Below are positions 55,687-64,000 of a stretch of 64,000 bases of DNA, piece after piece. The stretch is taken from contig NC_020908.1 of assembly GCF_000155735.2 (NCBI RefSeq), forward strand, positions 935,001 to 999,000. The letters run 5' to 3'. The notes beneath the pieces are model-generated. The model did no database searches, was not told the origin of the DNA, and saw only the letters and a program-made list of their open reading frames with translations. Position 1 is the stretch's first letter, and each line of letters opens with the position of its first letter. Position numbers and translations under genes: made by a program. The stretch comes from Octadecabacter arcticus 238. GTDB lineage: Bacteria; Pseudomonadota; Alphaproteobacteria; Rhodobacterales; Rhodobacteraceae.

Positions 55687-55848
55687 ATGAAGACAACCCA
55701 GTTCAAGCTTAACCTGCCAGCTGACGTCAAAGCCTGGCTTGAAGAGGAAGCAGTGCAGAACCTGCGTTCACAGGGAGCGCAAGTGGTGACCTGCCTGCGG
55801 GCGGCCATGTCGCGACAGGATTCCTCATGTACGCGGGCAGAAAAATGA
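55687..55848 (+). CDS. Small ribbon-helix-helix-like protein
   Basis: The 53-residue frame begins MKTTQFKLNLPADVKAWLEE, the beta-strand-helix start of Arc/MetJ-type proteins. Its stop overlaps the next gene start (ATGA). It is transcribed away from the Arc-like gene at 55312-55617. Confidence 0.65.
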   Translation: MKTTQFKLNLPADVKAWLEEEAVQNLRSQGAQVVTCLRAAMSRQDSSCTRAEK

Positions 55849-56102
55849 GACCAAGCCAAATTCAGCTGATTCCAACCCCTAAGCTGGCACTTTTGTTTGG
55901 ATACAGTGAGCCAAGCGCGTCCTTCTACGACTTCTGCCGTAGGACGGGCATCGCTCCAGTGCCAGGGCGGCGGGGGTGGTATGATCCAAAACTTATTCGG
56001 GCGCGATTGGATGCTGTTCAGGGGATAAGCGAAGCTGAGCGCGAGGAGGCTTTGCAGCCGAGCCTAGTCGCACAGCGGAGAGCGCGCCGTGCCCAGAAGT
56101 AA
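55845..56102 (+). CDS. Small protein upstream of integrase, possible excisionase
   Basis: The 85-residue protein (LIPTPKLALLFGYSEPSASF, YDFCRRTGIAPVPGRRGWYD) reads like a winged helix-turn-helix of excisionase/AlpA type. It lies directly before and overlaps the integrase gene. The excisionase role is inferred from size, fold hint and position. Confidence 0.55.
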   Translation: MRPSQIQLIPTPKLALLFGYSEPSASFYDFCRRTGIAPVPGRRGWYDPKLIRARLDAVQGISEAEREEALQPSLVAQRRARRAQK

Positions 56103-57165
56103 CTTACCCAAAGGTGTTCATCGCGTTAGGCGTAAAGTCGTATCCGGTGTTCGTTATCACTTCTATGCATGGCGGGGTGGTCCAAAATTCTGGGAAGGAA
56201 AAGAACCAAACCCCAAAGAGCCTGAATTTTTCCATGCTTTTTCGCAGTGTGGCATGCCGCTCAGTCCAGCTGAATACCTGACGACCCATTTGGTTGACGA
56301 CTTTTTCTCCAGCGCATCATTACCCAAGGCCGAGCGTTCCAAAGCAGATATTCGCAAGTGGTTGGAATTCTTTCGCCAGGAGTTTGAAGCGGATCCCGTT
56401 GCGATGTTCGAAGAGCGCGCCTCAAGAGGCGAGGTCAACTCTTGGCGCAAGAAATGGCTCCACTCGCCCAAACAGCATGACATGGCGGGCACGCATGCGA
56501 CCCGCCTTTTGAATTGGGCGGTCGAAGAGGGAAAACTTAAGGAGCACCACTGCCACAAGCTCAAGAAGCTCTATCAATCGAACCGTACTGAAATCATCTG
56601 GACGAATGGCGATATCGCCCAGTTTAACAAGCATGCGCCAAAGTGGGTTCAGAGGATCTTGGCCGCAGGATGTGAAACTGGCTTGCGAGCGGCTGATTTG
56701 GTCCAAGTCAAAATGGACCAATTCGAAGACACGCCGCACGGCAAACGCCTTCGCTTTCGCACCAGCAAACGCGGGCAGATCGCCTATATCCCAGCCACTT
56801 CAGCGCTTGAGCAGCTGATCTCGGAGACGCCGGAGGAGCAGGAAATACTGCTAGTTTCTGAGTTGGGGAGGCCTCTGACGGCTCGTTGGGCGTCAAACCA
56901 GATCACAAAGTGGCGGCGTGAAGCACAGATTCCCCCGTGGATCGATGGCCGTGAGAAGACTTTGTCCGATACCCGTGGGACAGCTGCGACAAGATTGCTG
57001 AATGCAGACTTATCTTTGCGCCAAATCGCGGTCCTAATGGGGTGGTCAGTGCGCTATGCAGCGCAGGTTATCGAGCATTATGCGCAGGTTAGCCCCGACG
57101 AAAGCGACGCTGTTTTGCGCAAGCTCAATCTTTCCAAATCACTATCTAAAGACACAAAAATGTAA
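56089..57165 (+). CDS. Tyrosine recombinase (site-specific integrase)
   Basis: The 358-residue protein has an N-terminal SAM-like DNA-binding region. Its catalytic domain shows Arg in ETGLRAADLV, Lys in TSKRG, Arg in SDTRGTAATR and the nucleophile Tyr in VIEHYAQV. The usual first His of the HxxR box is Ser and the second His is Trp (LMGWS), substitutions tolerated in some lineages. The GTG start lies inside the previous gene. It ends 63 bp from the 3' end of tRNA-Cys, the probable attachment site. Confidence 0.9.
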   Translation: MPRSNLPKGVHRVRRKVVSGVRYHFYAWRGGPKFWEGKEPNPKEPEFFHAFSQCGMPLSPAEYLTTHLVDDFFSSASLPKAERSKADIRKWLEFFRQEFEADPVAMFEERASRGEVNSWRKKWLHSPKQHDMAGTHATRLLNWAVEEGKLKEHHCHKLKKLYQSNRTEIIWTNGDIAQFNKHAPKWVQRILAAGCETGLRAADLVQVKMDQFEDTPHGKRLRFRTSKRGQIAYIPATSALEQLISETPEEQEILLVSELGRPLTARWASNQITKWRREAQIPPWIDGREKTLSDTRGTAATRLLNADLSLRQIAVLMGWSVRYAAQVIEHYAQVSPDESDAVLRKLNLSKSLSKDTKM

Positions 57166-57227
57166 ACGCCCCTGTAAACGGTGGGCCCCAAGCATGGGAA
57201 GGAATACTCTAAGTGTTTGATTTTAAA

Positions 57228-57301
57228 TGGAGGCGAGTAGGAGAATCGAACTCCTGTACACGGATTTGCAATCCGCTGCGTAACCACTCCGCCAACTCGC
57301 C
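57228..57301 (-). tRNA. tRNA-Cys (anticodon GCA)
   Basis: The gene is 74 nt. The acceptor stem GGCGAGT/ACTCGCC, D arm, anticodon stem-loop GGATTGCAAATCC (anticodon GCA), T arm with GTTCGATTC and an encoded CCA are all present. The 3' end faces the integrase gene, the normal geometry for an element integrated into a tRNA gene. Confidence 0.97.
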
Positions 57302-57487
57302 GCCTGTGGTTTGGATGTGCTTTAGCGACGAATGCGCTGTGGTTCAATAGGATGTTTGCGTGTTGCCCAAATGCACTGCTGGCGCGGCAGTAATGGCAGC
57401 GGCAATCCCAGGGGCAATGGGCCGTTGCGGGACGGCGGGCGCTGTGGCATCAACGAAAGGTAGAGTCTGAACGAAAGAGTTTAGCAA

Positions 57488-58141
57488 TTGGCTGACTATC
57501 TTACCCGAAGAACGACGATGGTCGACACGCAAGTGCGCCCATCTGATGTGACCAAATTCCCCATCATTGATGCAATGCTCAGCATTGCGCGTGAGGATTA
57601 TGTCCCTGACGCCAAGCGCGAAGCTGCCTATGTCGGCGAAAATATCGACATCGGCGCAGGTCGTGTGCTGCTCGAGGCCCGCACATTGGCCAAGATGCTT
57701 GAGGCGGCCGATGTGCAGCCCAGCGATGTCGTGCTCGATCTTGGATGCGGGCTTGGCTATTCGACCGCAGTTCTTGCGCAGTTGGCCGATTTCGTCGTTG
57801 CCGTAGAAGATGAGCCCGGTCGTGCGCAAGAAGCACAGCAGAACCTGTCCGATCACGGGGTTGATAACGCCGCCGTATTTGAAGGCGCGCTGGCAGACGG
57901 AGCGGCCAAGAATGGTCCTTATGATGTCATTATGCTGCAGGGCGCAGTTGAACAGATCCCCGCAAACTTGCTGGCACAAATTAAAGACGGCGGACGCATC
58001 GTTGCAATATTTACCGAGGGCGCTTTGGGCGTGGTTCGCCTTGGTCGCAAGATTGACGGCACGATGAATTGGCGCATGTCGTTTAATGCTGGCGCCCCGG
58101 TGCTGGCTGGATTTTCCAAAGAAGCCGAATTCACGTTCTGA
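57488..58141 (+). CDS. Protein-L-isoaspartate O-methyltransferase family protein
   Basis: The 217-residue protein has MVDTQVRPSDVTKFPIIDAM at the start, then the SAM-binding motif VLDLGCGLGYSTAVLAQLAD and a PYDVIMLQGAVEQIP segment. It would methylate damaged aspartyl residues or act as a related methyltransferase. It begins with TTG at 57488, with an alternative ATG at 57518. It lies directly upstream of tolC, an arrangement I associate with Rhodobacterales. Confidence 0.9.
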   Translation: MADYLTRRTTMVDTQVRPSDVTKFPIIDAMLSIAREDYVPDAKREAAYVGENIDIGAGRVLLEARTLAKMLEAADVQPSDVVLDLGCGLGYSTAVLAQLADFVVAVEDEPGRAQEAQQNLSDHGVDNAAVFEGALADGAAKNGPYDVIMLQGAVEQIPANLLAQIKDGGRIVAIFTEGALGVVRLGRKIDGTMNWRMSFNAGAPVLAGFSKEAEFTF

Positions 58142-58203
58142 AAAACTATTTCTTGCGAGCGCCAGATCGGACGCTTGCCACCTGAATTGATAAGGAACTG
58201 ACT

Positions 58204-59580
58204 ATGACCATGACTTTAGGCCGTTTGTTCGCCACGATGTGCATTGCGCTTACGGTTCTGGGCTCACCGGCCCGCGCAGATTCGCTCGCCGATGTCTTGC
58301 GGGACGCATACCACAACTCAGGTCTGCTGGATCAAAACCGTGCACTGCTGCGTGCGGCGGATGAAGATGTGGCGCAATCTTTGGCAGCCCTGCGCACGGT
58401 CGTTACATGGCAGGCGCAGGCCGCTTATGTCGCAACCTCTGCCAACCAATCGTCCAGTAGTTTGTCTGATGATTTGAGCAGCTCGATTTCTGTTACAGCA
58501 AGCCTGCTTCTTCATGATGGTGGCGCGAGTGCGCTGGCGACAGAAGTCCAGAAGGAGCTTGTGTTGCAAACCCGCGAGGGTCTGGTCCAAGTCGAACAGG
58601 AAGTTCTGTTTCGTGCGGTTGACGCCTTTATGAATGTGCGCCGCCAGTCTGAATTTCTTGCCCTGCGACGCAGCAACGTTGGCGTCATTGCCCAAGAACT
58701 GCGCGCTGCAGAAGACCGCTTTGAAGTGGGTGAAGTCACACGCACCGACGTGGCCCTCGCAGAAGCGCGGCGTGCGGCGGCGCAAAGCCAATTGGCCGCG
58801 GCGGAAGGTGCGCTTGTACAGGCAAACGAAGAATTCCGCGCTGCTGTGGGCCGCGCACCGGGTCGGCTAGATGTCGTTACGCCTGCGGCCGTGCAGCAAA
58901 ATATAGAAGAGGCACGCGCCTTTGCCGTGCGCCGCCATCCAAATATAATCGGCGCCCAACATGGGGTCTCTGCTGCTGAGCTGAACATCCGCCGCGCCGA
59001 GGCCGCGTTGAACCCCAGGTTGAGCCTGAGCGGGACAATCGGTTTGACGGATACGGGCGACAGTACCCAAAGTCTGGGCATAACCTACGGCGGCACGGTC
59101 TATCAGGGTGGCCAGTTGAAATCGGTTATCCGCCAGGCACAAGCGCGCCGCGATGCGTCACGCTCTACGCTTTTGATCACCACCCAAGGCGTGAACCAGA
59201 ATGTCGGCAATGCCTATGCGGTTCTGCGCGTCGCCCGTGCCAGCAGTGAGGCGTCCGGCTTGCAGGTTCGCGCCGCGCGCACGGCCTTTCGTGGTGTCCG
59301 TGAAGAGGCAACTCTGGGTGCACGCACAACATTGGATGTGTTGAATGCGGAACAAGAATTGCTCGACGCGCAGGCCAGCACGATTTCCGCTCAGGCCGAT
59401 GAAGTCGTCGCAAGCTACCGCGTTCTGGCTTCGATGGGTTTGCTTACGGCGGATCATCTGAACCTTGGTGTGCAAGGTTATGATCCTGCGGCTTACTATA
59501 ATCTCGTGCGCGAAGCCCCTGCAACTTACTCACAGCAGGGCCAAGCGCTGGACCGCGTTTTGCGATCCATCGGAGATTAG
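58204..59580 (+). CDS. tolC: TolC-family outer-membrane channel protein
   Basis: The 458-residue protein has a signal peptide (ending SPARA) and the TolC duplication. Each half has long coiled helices (AAEDRFEVGEVTRTDVALAE; REEATLGARTTLDVLNAEQE) containing the family's G-RT-DVL pattern. It forms the outer-membrane exit duct for type I secretion and efflux pumps. Confidence 0.93.
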   Translation: MTMTLGRLFATMCIALTVLGSPARADSLADVLRDAYHNSGLLDQNRALLRAADEDVAQSLAALRTVVTWQAQAAYVATSANQSSSSLSDDLSSSISVTASLLLHDGGASALATEVQKELVLQTREGLVQVEQEVLFRAVDAFMNVRRQSEFLALRRSNVGVIAQELRAAEDRFEVGEVTRTDVALAEARRAAAQSQLAAAEGALVQANEEFRAAVGRAPGRLDVVTPAAVQQNIEEARAFAVRRHPNIIGAQHGVSAAELNIRRAEAALNPRLSLSGTIGLTDTGDSTQSLGITYGGTVYQGGQLKSVIRQAQARRDASRSTLLITTQGVNQNVGNAYAVLRVARASSEASGLQVRAARTAFRGVREEATLGARTTLDVLNAEQELLDAQASTISAQADEVVASYRVLASMGLLTADHLNLGVQGYDPAAYYNLVREAPATYSQQGQALDRVLRSIGD

Positions 59581-59656
59581 ATCAAATCCCGACTATCGGT
59601 TGTTTGGAATCGCATGGCAGGTTAGAGTATGGCTTGAGGATTAAGCAGGATAAACA

Positions 59657-60763
59657 ATGTCCGATCAAGTAACCAATGTTGAAATCGAGGACGTGCTGTC
59701 GTCCATCCGCAGGCTCGTGAGCGATGGAGATAAGGCGCGCAAGCGTGATCTGATCCCTGATGTGGCGAAAGAAACGCCAGCGGAAAACCTGTCTGTGGAC
59801 GCCGCTGAAACCGGCGAATCGCAGCCCGATAAATTCGTGTTAACTCCTGCGTTTATGGTCGTTGATAACGACGCAGTACCCGGCGTGGAAACTGCCGCAC
59901 AAGAAGATGACGACGACGAAGAGTCCGGTTGGGTCGAAGAAGTCAGTGACGAACAAGATATGGATCAACCCGAAGCGGCTGAGCACGATGGTGAGAATGA
60001 AGATAACGCCGCTGAAGCGGCACCTGCTTCCGTTCAGCCAACTGATGGCGCGGAAACAGATTCGACTGATATTGAAGGTGCGCATAATGATGCACCCGAA
60101 ACAGATGACGCACTGCTGAAAAATATGGTCTGGGATTCCGTCAACGAGGGGCGCAAAGCGGGCCTCGCCGCTGTCCCGCCGCAAGCGGACGTCGCCGAAG
60201 TTGAAAGCATTGTAACTGCCAAAAAACCGTCGGACCGTTCCAAGTTGATTGCATCGATTGCCGAACTCGAAGCCGCAGTCACCAACGATGTGCAGGATTT
60301 TGAACCGGACGGCAGCGAAGTCGAAGACGAAGTGATGGGTGAAACCATCGCTTGGCCGGGTTCTGTTGTGCGCAGCTTTGAAGACGTGCAAGACGCCGAG
60401 GAGGCAGAACACGCGGTTACTGACGCTGAAGCTGAGATTGACGACGCTCCGATTTCGTTTGAACACCGCGAAGCCGCCGTCGAGCCTGCGCAAGAAGACC
60501 CCGCGGATGCGGGCGAACAGCGTGCCGATGATTATGGTGATGACGACGATTACAGTAATGACGACGACTACAGTGATGATGATTTGGACGGATTGCTGGA
60601 CGTGGGCAATGTGTCGCTGGACGAAAATGCGCTGCGCGCGCTTGTTTCAGACGTTGTACGTGAAGAATTGACCGGACCACTGGGAGAGCGGATTACCCGC
60701 AACGTGCGAAAATTGGTCCGGCGTGAGATTTATCGGATCCTGTCGAGCAAAGAGTTCGACTAG
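59657..60763 (+). CDS. PopZ-like acidic pole-organizing protein (DUF2497-like)
   Basis: The 368-residue protein has a short conserved N-terminal helix (VEIEDVLSSIRRLVSDGDKA) and a very acidic, disordered middle with Asp runs (DDDDYSNDDDYSDDDLDG). Its conserved C-terminal helix bundle (LDENALRALVSDVVREELTG, RNVRKLVRREIYRILSSKEF) completes the N-helix/acidic linker/C-helix plan of PopZ. A pole-organising role is inferred from this plan. Confidence 0.75.
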   Translation: MSDQVTNVEIEDVLSSIRRLVSDGDKARKRDLIPDVAKETPAENLSVDAAETGESQPDKFVLTPAFMVVDNDAVPGVETAAQEDDDDEESGWVEEVSDEQDMDQPEAAEHDGENEDNAAEAAPASVQPTDGAETDSTDIEGAHNDAPETDDALLKNMVWDSVNEGRKAGLAAVPPQADVAEVESIVTAKKPSDRSKLIASIAELEAAVTNDVQDFEPDGSEVEDEVMGETIAWPGSVVRSFEDVQDAEEAEHAVTDAEAEIDDAPISFEHREAAVEPAQEDPADAGEQRADDYGDDDDYSNDDDYSDDDLDGLLDVGNVSLDENALRALVSDVVREELTGPLGERITRNVRKLVRREIYRILSSKEFD

Positions 60764-60798
60764 AGCAAAGCGGACGCACACATCGTAAAAGTAGACCG

Positions 60799-62262
60799 TC
60801 ACGCTGACTTGGGGATGGTTTCGGCCAAGCCCAAAATGGCTGCGACATCCAAATGCGTCTCAAGATGAAGCGCCAATTCATTTAGCGTTGCATCCACGCC
60901 CGCGTCGTAGTTGAGCGATTGAACCGGCGCACCGATACCCGCCATATAAGACCCTCGAAAACCGTCTGAGGCGAACAGCCCGTGCAAGTAGCAGCCCTTT
61001 ACCCGTCCATCGCCACTGGCGGCTCCCTCACGGCGCCCATCCAGTGTCAGCCAGCCATTATCGCGGTCCGGCCCAACCGTTTCACCAATGTGGATTTCGT
61101 ACCCTGACACCGTGTCGCCCGTTGCGTCATAGGTCGCATTGCTGAGGTTCAATCGCTTGTGCGCCGACATCGTGGTCGTGACATCCAACAAACCAAGCCC
61201 GCGCACATGGGTGGCGGGCCCTTCAATACCGTCCGGGTCTGCGATCTCACGTCCAAGCATCTGATAGCCGCCACAGATGCCCAAAACATGTCCGCCGCGC
61301 CGCACATGGGCCAACAGGTCAGTGTCCCACCCTTGGGCGCGAAAATGCGCAAGATCGGCTATCGTCGATTTGGAACCGGGGATCAGCACAAGATCGGCGT
61401 CGCCGGGCAGGGGGCGTCCGGCGTCAATGATTTCAACAGTGACATCGGGCTGGGCCGCGAGCGGATCGAGATCGTCAAAGTTTGCGATCCGGTTCAGACG
61501 TGGGACTACGACCTTGATGGCGCCGCCTTTGCGCGTGGCGATGTCCATCACGTCTTCGGCAGGCAATTTCCAAGCGTCATCAAACCACGGCACGATCCCC
61601 AGTGGCAGCCAACCTGTGTGGTCCGTTATGGCGGTCATGCCGTCGGCAAACAGGGTTGGATCACCGCGAAATTTATTGATCGCGAAGGCTTTGATGCGCG
61701 CGCGGTCGGCATCGGGCAGTATCACGTCTGTGCCAACCAATTGCGCGATGACGCCACCACGATCAATGTCCCCAATGAGAATAACGGGACAGCCTGCGGC
61801 TTCGGCGAATCCCATATTGGCGATGTCACCCGCCCGCAGGTTGATCTCAGCGGGGGACCCTGCGCCCTCGATGACAATCAAATCGTGTCTGGCCGCAAGG
61901 CGGTGGTAGCTTTCCAGCACCCTCGGGATCAGATCGGCTTTGCGGGTTCCGTATTCCCGCGCTTTCATAGTCGCGAAACGTTTGCCCTGCACAATGACCT
62001 GCGCGCCGACATCGGTTTCGGGTTTCAACAACACCGGGTTCATATCCGTATGCGGTTTCAACCCACAGGCGCGCGCTTGCAGGGCTTGTGCGCGGCCAAT
62101 TTCACCACCGTCTGATGTCACAGCAGCGTTGTTGGACATGTTTTGCGGCTTGAACGGCGCGACGGACAGCCCGCGTTTGACGGCTGCACGGCACAGGCCC
62201 GCCACCAACATGGATTTCCCCACATTGGATCCAGCCCCTTGGATCATGATTGCCTTGGTCAT
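60799..62262 (-). CDS. cobQ: Cobyric acid synthase CobQ
   Basis: The 487-residue enzyme amidates adenosylcobyrinic acid diamide. An N-terminal P-loop domain ([33 protein letters not shown]) is followed by a type 1 glutamine amidotransferase domain with the nucleophile Cys in [11 protein letters not shown]. The ATG at 62262 has GGAGG upstream; a longer frame to 62442 has no homology. Confidence 0.95.
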   Translation of the reverse strand: MTKAIMIQGAGSNVGKSMLVAGLCRAAVKRGLSVAPFKPQNMSNNAAVTSDGGEIGRAQALQARACGLKPHTDMNPVLLKPETDVGAQVIVQGKRFATMKAREYGTRKADLIPRVLESYHRLAARHDLIVIEGAGSPAEINLRAGDIANMGFAEAAGCPVILIGDIDRGGVIAQLVGTDVILPDADRARIKAFAINKFRGDPTLFADGMTAITDHTGWLPLGIVPWFDDAWKLPAEDVMDIATRKGGAIKVVVPRLNRIANFDDLDPLAAQPDVTVEIIDAGRPLPGDADLVLIPGSKSTIADLAHFRAQGWDTDLLAHVRRGGHVLGICGGYQMLGREIADPDGIEGPATHVRGLGLLDVTTTMSAHKRLNLSNATYDATGDTVSGYEIHIGETVGPDRDNGWLTLDGRREGAASGDGRVKGCYLHGLFASDGFRGSYMAGIGAPVQSLNYDAGVDATLNELALHLETHLDVAAILGLAETIPKSA

Positions 62263-62314
62263 CGGGTTCCTCCACGCTACGTATCTAGTCAGGCAAAGCG
62301 TCCGAGGGAAGAGC

Positions 62315-62895
62315 ATGAACACACCAGCGCACCTAATTCTCGGGCTGGCCGCATTTGGTAAGGTCGACGCACCATCGGTGACTGCGGCGGCATTGGCGGG
62401 CGCCCTGATCCCCGGCCTGACATTGTATCTGATGGGCGGCACGCATTTGTTGCTTCTGGGAACGGACCCTCAGATCGTGTTTGGGAACCTTTACTTCTCG
62501 GAGCGGTGGCAAGCGATCTTTCGCATTGATAATTCAATCGTGCTGTGGGGCATGGGTTTGGTTTTTTTGCGATATGGGCGCGATCCGTTTGGGCGATCGC
62601 ATTGTGCGGCGCGGCATTGCTGCATCTGGGTCTGGATTTTCTGTTACACCATGACGACGGGTGGGCGCATTTCTGGCCGCTGACGACGTGGAAATTCCAA
62701 AGTCCGGTCAGTTATTGGGACCCCAATCACTATGGCCGGATTGTCGGGTTGATCGAAATAGCGGTATCGCTGGCGTTGTGTGCTCTGCTGTGGCGGCGAT
62801 TTAGGGGCCGTGCCATGCGAGGTCTGATCGCGCTGTTGGCATTGGCTGAAACCGTACCTGCGATCATGTTCTCACTTATGTTTGCTGCCACTTAA
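62315..62895 (+). pseudogene. Integral membrane protein gene split by a T-run frameshift
   Basis: The first frame ([20 protein letters not shown] through SIVLWGMGLVFL) and the second (FFAIWARSVWAIALCGAALL through AETVPAIMFSLMFAAT) together make one multi-helix protein of about 193 residues. The join is at seven T (62562-62568), and adding one T restores the frame. It is divergent from cobQ. Whether this is decay, slippage or a sequencing error cannot be judged here. Confidence 0.75.
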
Positions 62896-62908
62896 ACACG
62901 CAGCAAAC

Positions 62909-62946
62909 AAAAAAACGCGACCCCGAGCAGAGGGTCGCGTTTTTTT
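62909..62946. terminator. Bidirectional intrinsic terminator
   Basis: A perfect 15-bp stem (AAAAAAACGCGACCC with GGGTCGCGTTTTTTT) has an 8-base loop. It lies between the convergent membrane gene and the DUF6280 gene and works in both directions. Confidence 0.92.
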
Positions 62947-62971
62947 GGTGTAAGCTAAAACTTGGAGTAGA

Positions 62972-63304
62972 TTAAGCGGCGCGAACTTCTTGATCCGCGG
63001 CTTCAGCCACTGCGCGCCGTTCGCTTTCTTCACGTGACAGAGCGACAGACGTACGCACGCCTTTGCCGACGAAGTCCATCAAACCCGTTACAACGCGTTC
63101 GTTGGGGTCGATACCTGCGCAGGACAGAACTTCGCGGCCGTCACGGGAGCGTGCCCAGCGCGCGATCTGTTCAGGCCCATTGCCATACTTCTTATCGTCC
63201 GCAATCGCATCATCCAACGCGGCCAACACCACCGCCGCAAAAAGCTTGCGTGCGCGATTGCCTTGTTCATTGTTAAACGCTGTGCCGTCGACGAAATCTC
63301 GCAT
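62972..63304 (-). CDS. DUF6280 family protein
   Basis: The 110-residue protein (MRDFVDGTAFNNEQGNRARK, ALDDAIADDKKYGNGPEQIA, ELSREESERR-like tail) matches a small conserved Rhodobacterales family of unknown function. The ATG at 63304 is the family start, and an upstream frame extension to 63367 is noncoding. Confidence 0.75.
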   Translation of the reverse strand: MRDFVDGTAFNNEQGNRARKLFAAVVLAALDDAIADDKKYGNGPEQIARWARSRDGREVLSCAGIDPNERVVTGLMDFVGKGVRTSVALSREESERRAVAEAADQEVRAA

Positions 63305-63528
63305 ATTCGGTCCTTGTACTATTTTTGGCCTTGTAGCTGGTAGTTTGGGCAATATGCCTGTTTCCAACCGATTCGGGGGTCCTCATTTGGAATAGCAGGT
63401 ATGCGCATAACGCATAGCTCAATCATTCCTAAAACAGTATCTGGTTGGCTTGCGCGGTGTGTCATCACAATATATAATCCTCGTCAACTTCAATGCAACC
63501 TTCTGACATCGTTTGGACACACTGGGTT

Positions 63529-64000
63529 ATGGCAAAAATTAACGGCAACGAAATTCGCATTGGAAATGTACTTGAACATAATGGTGGTCTGTGGGCTGCA
63601 GTGAAAGTCGATCATGTTAAACCGGGTAAGGGCGGCGCGTTTGCGCAGGTCGAAATGCGCAATTTGCGCAACGGTTCCAAATTGAACGAACGCTTCCGGT
63701 CCGCCGATAAGGTCGAGAAGGTTCGTCTGGAGCAAAAAGACCAACAATTTCTGTATGAGACTGATGGAATGTTGACGTTCATGGATATTGAAACCTACGA
63801 GCAGATTGAACTGCCCGCTGAATTGCTGGGCGATCGTCGTCCGTTCCTGCAAGATGGCATGATTGCTGTGATCGAATTCCACGAAGAAGAGGCGTTGAAC
63901 GCGCGTTTGCCGCAAAAAGTGACCTGCAAGATCGTTGAGACGGAGCCTGTTGTGAAAGGCCAAACCGCGGCCAATTCATTCAAGCCTGCCATTTTGGACA
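63529..64000 (+). CDS. efp: Elongation factor P (partial, runs off the window)
   Basis: The first 157 of about 187 residues are visible: [20 protein letters not shown], then [20 protein letters not shown], with Lys34 at the loop tip that reaches the ribosome's peptidyl centre. The OB domains follow ([20 protein letters not shown]). EF-P relieves ribosome stalling at polyproline. Confidence 0.96.
   Translation, partial: MAKINGNEIRIGNVLEHNGGLWAAVKVDHVKPGKGGAFAQVEMRNLRNGSKLNERFRSADKVEKVRLEQKDQQFLYETDGMLTFMDIETYEQIELPAELLGDRRPFLQDGMIAVIEFHEEEALNARLPQKVTCKIVETEPVVKGQTAANSFKPAILD

Noticed and set aside
57228..57301. Second attachment-site copy of the tRNA-Cys 3' end
   Set aside because: I looked for a repeat of the tRNA 3' sequence elsewhere in the window and found none, so no attL is claimed.

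Overview
The window reads as a Roseobacter-clade (Rhodobacterales) alphaproteobacterial chromosome. The signs are a DUF3305/DUF3306/TorD-linked formate dehydrogenase (FDH), a fused FdsG-FdsB subunit, a PopZ-like acidic protein, DUF6280 and DUF6481 proteins, and many TTG starts with ATGA/TTGA overlaps. The insertion-sequence (IS) load is extreme. It recalls Octadecabacter-like genomes, but that is a guess and no species is claimed.

1-20.9 kb, formate oxidation and molybdenum cofactor. A divergent pair opens the window: an unfinished multi-[4Fe-4S] protein on the minus strand, and a plus-strand operon DUF3305-DUF3306-TorD chaperone-Tat peptide-FDH alpha-FDH beta-cytochrome b gamma-46-residue peptide-TusA. 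This encodes a Tat-exported, membrane-bound respiratory FDH and its maturation factors. Convergent to it lies fdhD-mobA-mobB-moeA, which makes and sulfurates the bis-MGD cofactor. Divergent from fdhD are a fused fdsGB gene, fdsA and DUF2478, a cytosolic NAD-linked FDH. An IS66 element with a perfect 8-bp target duplication and a decayed IS6 element have landed in the shared fdhD/fds control region.

21-47 kb, IS archipelago. Nearly everything here is transposon DNA, nested up to three deep: IS6 > IS5 > IS3-A1, then IS5 > (IS3-B and IS30 > IS3-A2), and IS30 > IS30. Two copies of one IS3-like element (IS3-A) are each flanked by very long direct repeats of the host sequence, 165 bp and 108 bp, far beyond normal IS3 target duplications. 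Length arithmetic on the host elements supports this. Passenger genes among the ISs are a DUF6481 protein, a 3' fragment of ychF, a TPR fragment, tRNA-Ser(GCT), a small AT-rich membrane protein and an intact flagellin gene.

47-57.3 kb, remnant of an integrative conjugative element. VirB-type secretion genes lie on the minus strand: virB2, virB3, virB4 with two in-frame TAG codons, a VirB7-like lipoprotein, two lytic transglycosylases, virB5, and virB8 cut by IS256. They are followed by an XRE regulator, ribbon-helix-helix proteins and a tyrosine integrase that ends 63 bp from tRNA-Cys(GCA), the likely attachment site.

57.3-64 kb, conserved chromosome: isoaspartate methyltransferase-like gene, TolC, PopZ-like protein, cobQ, a frameshifted membrane gene, DUF6280 and the start of efp.
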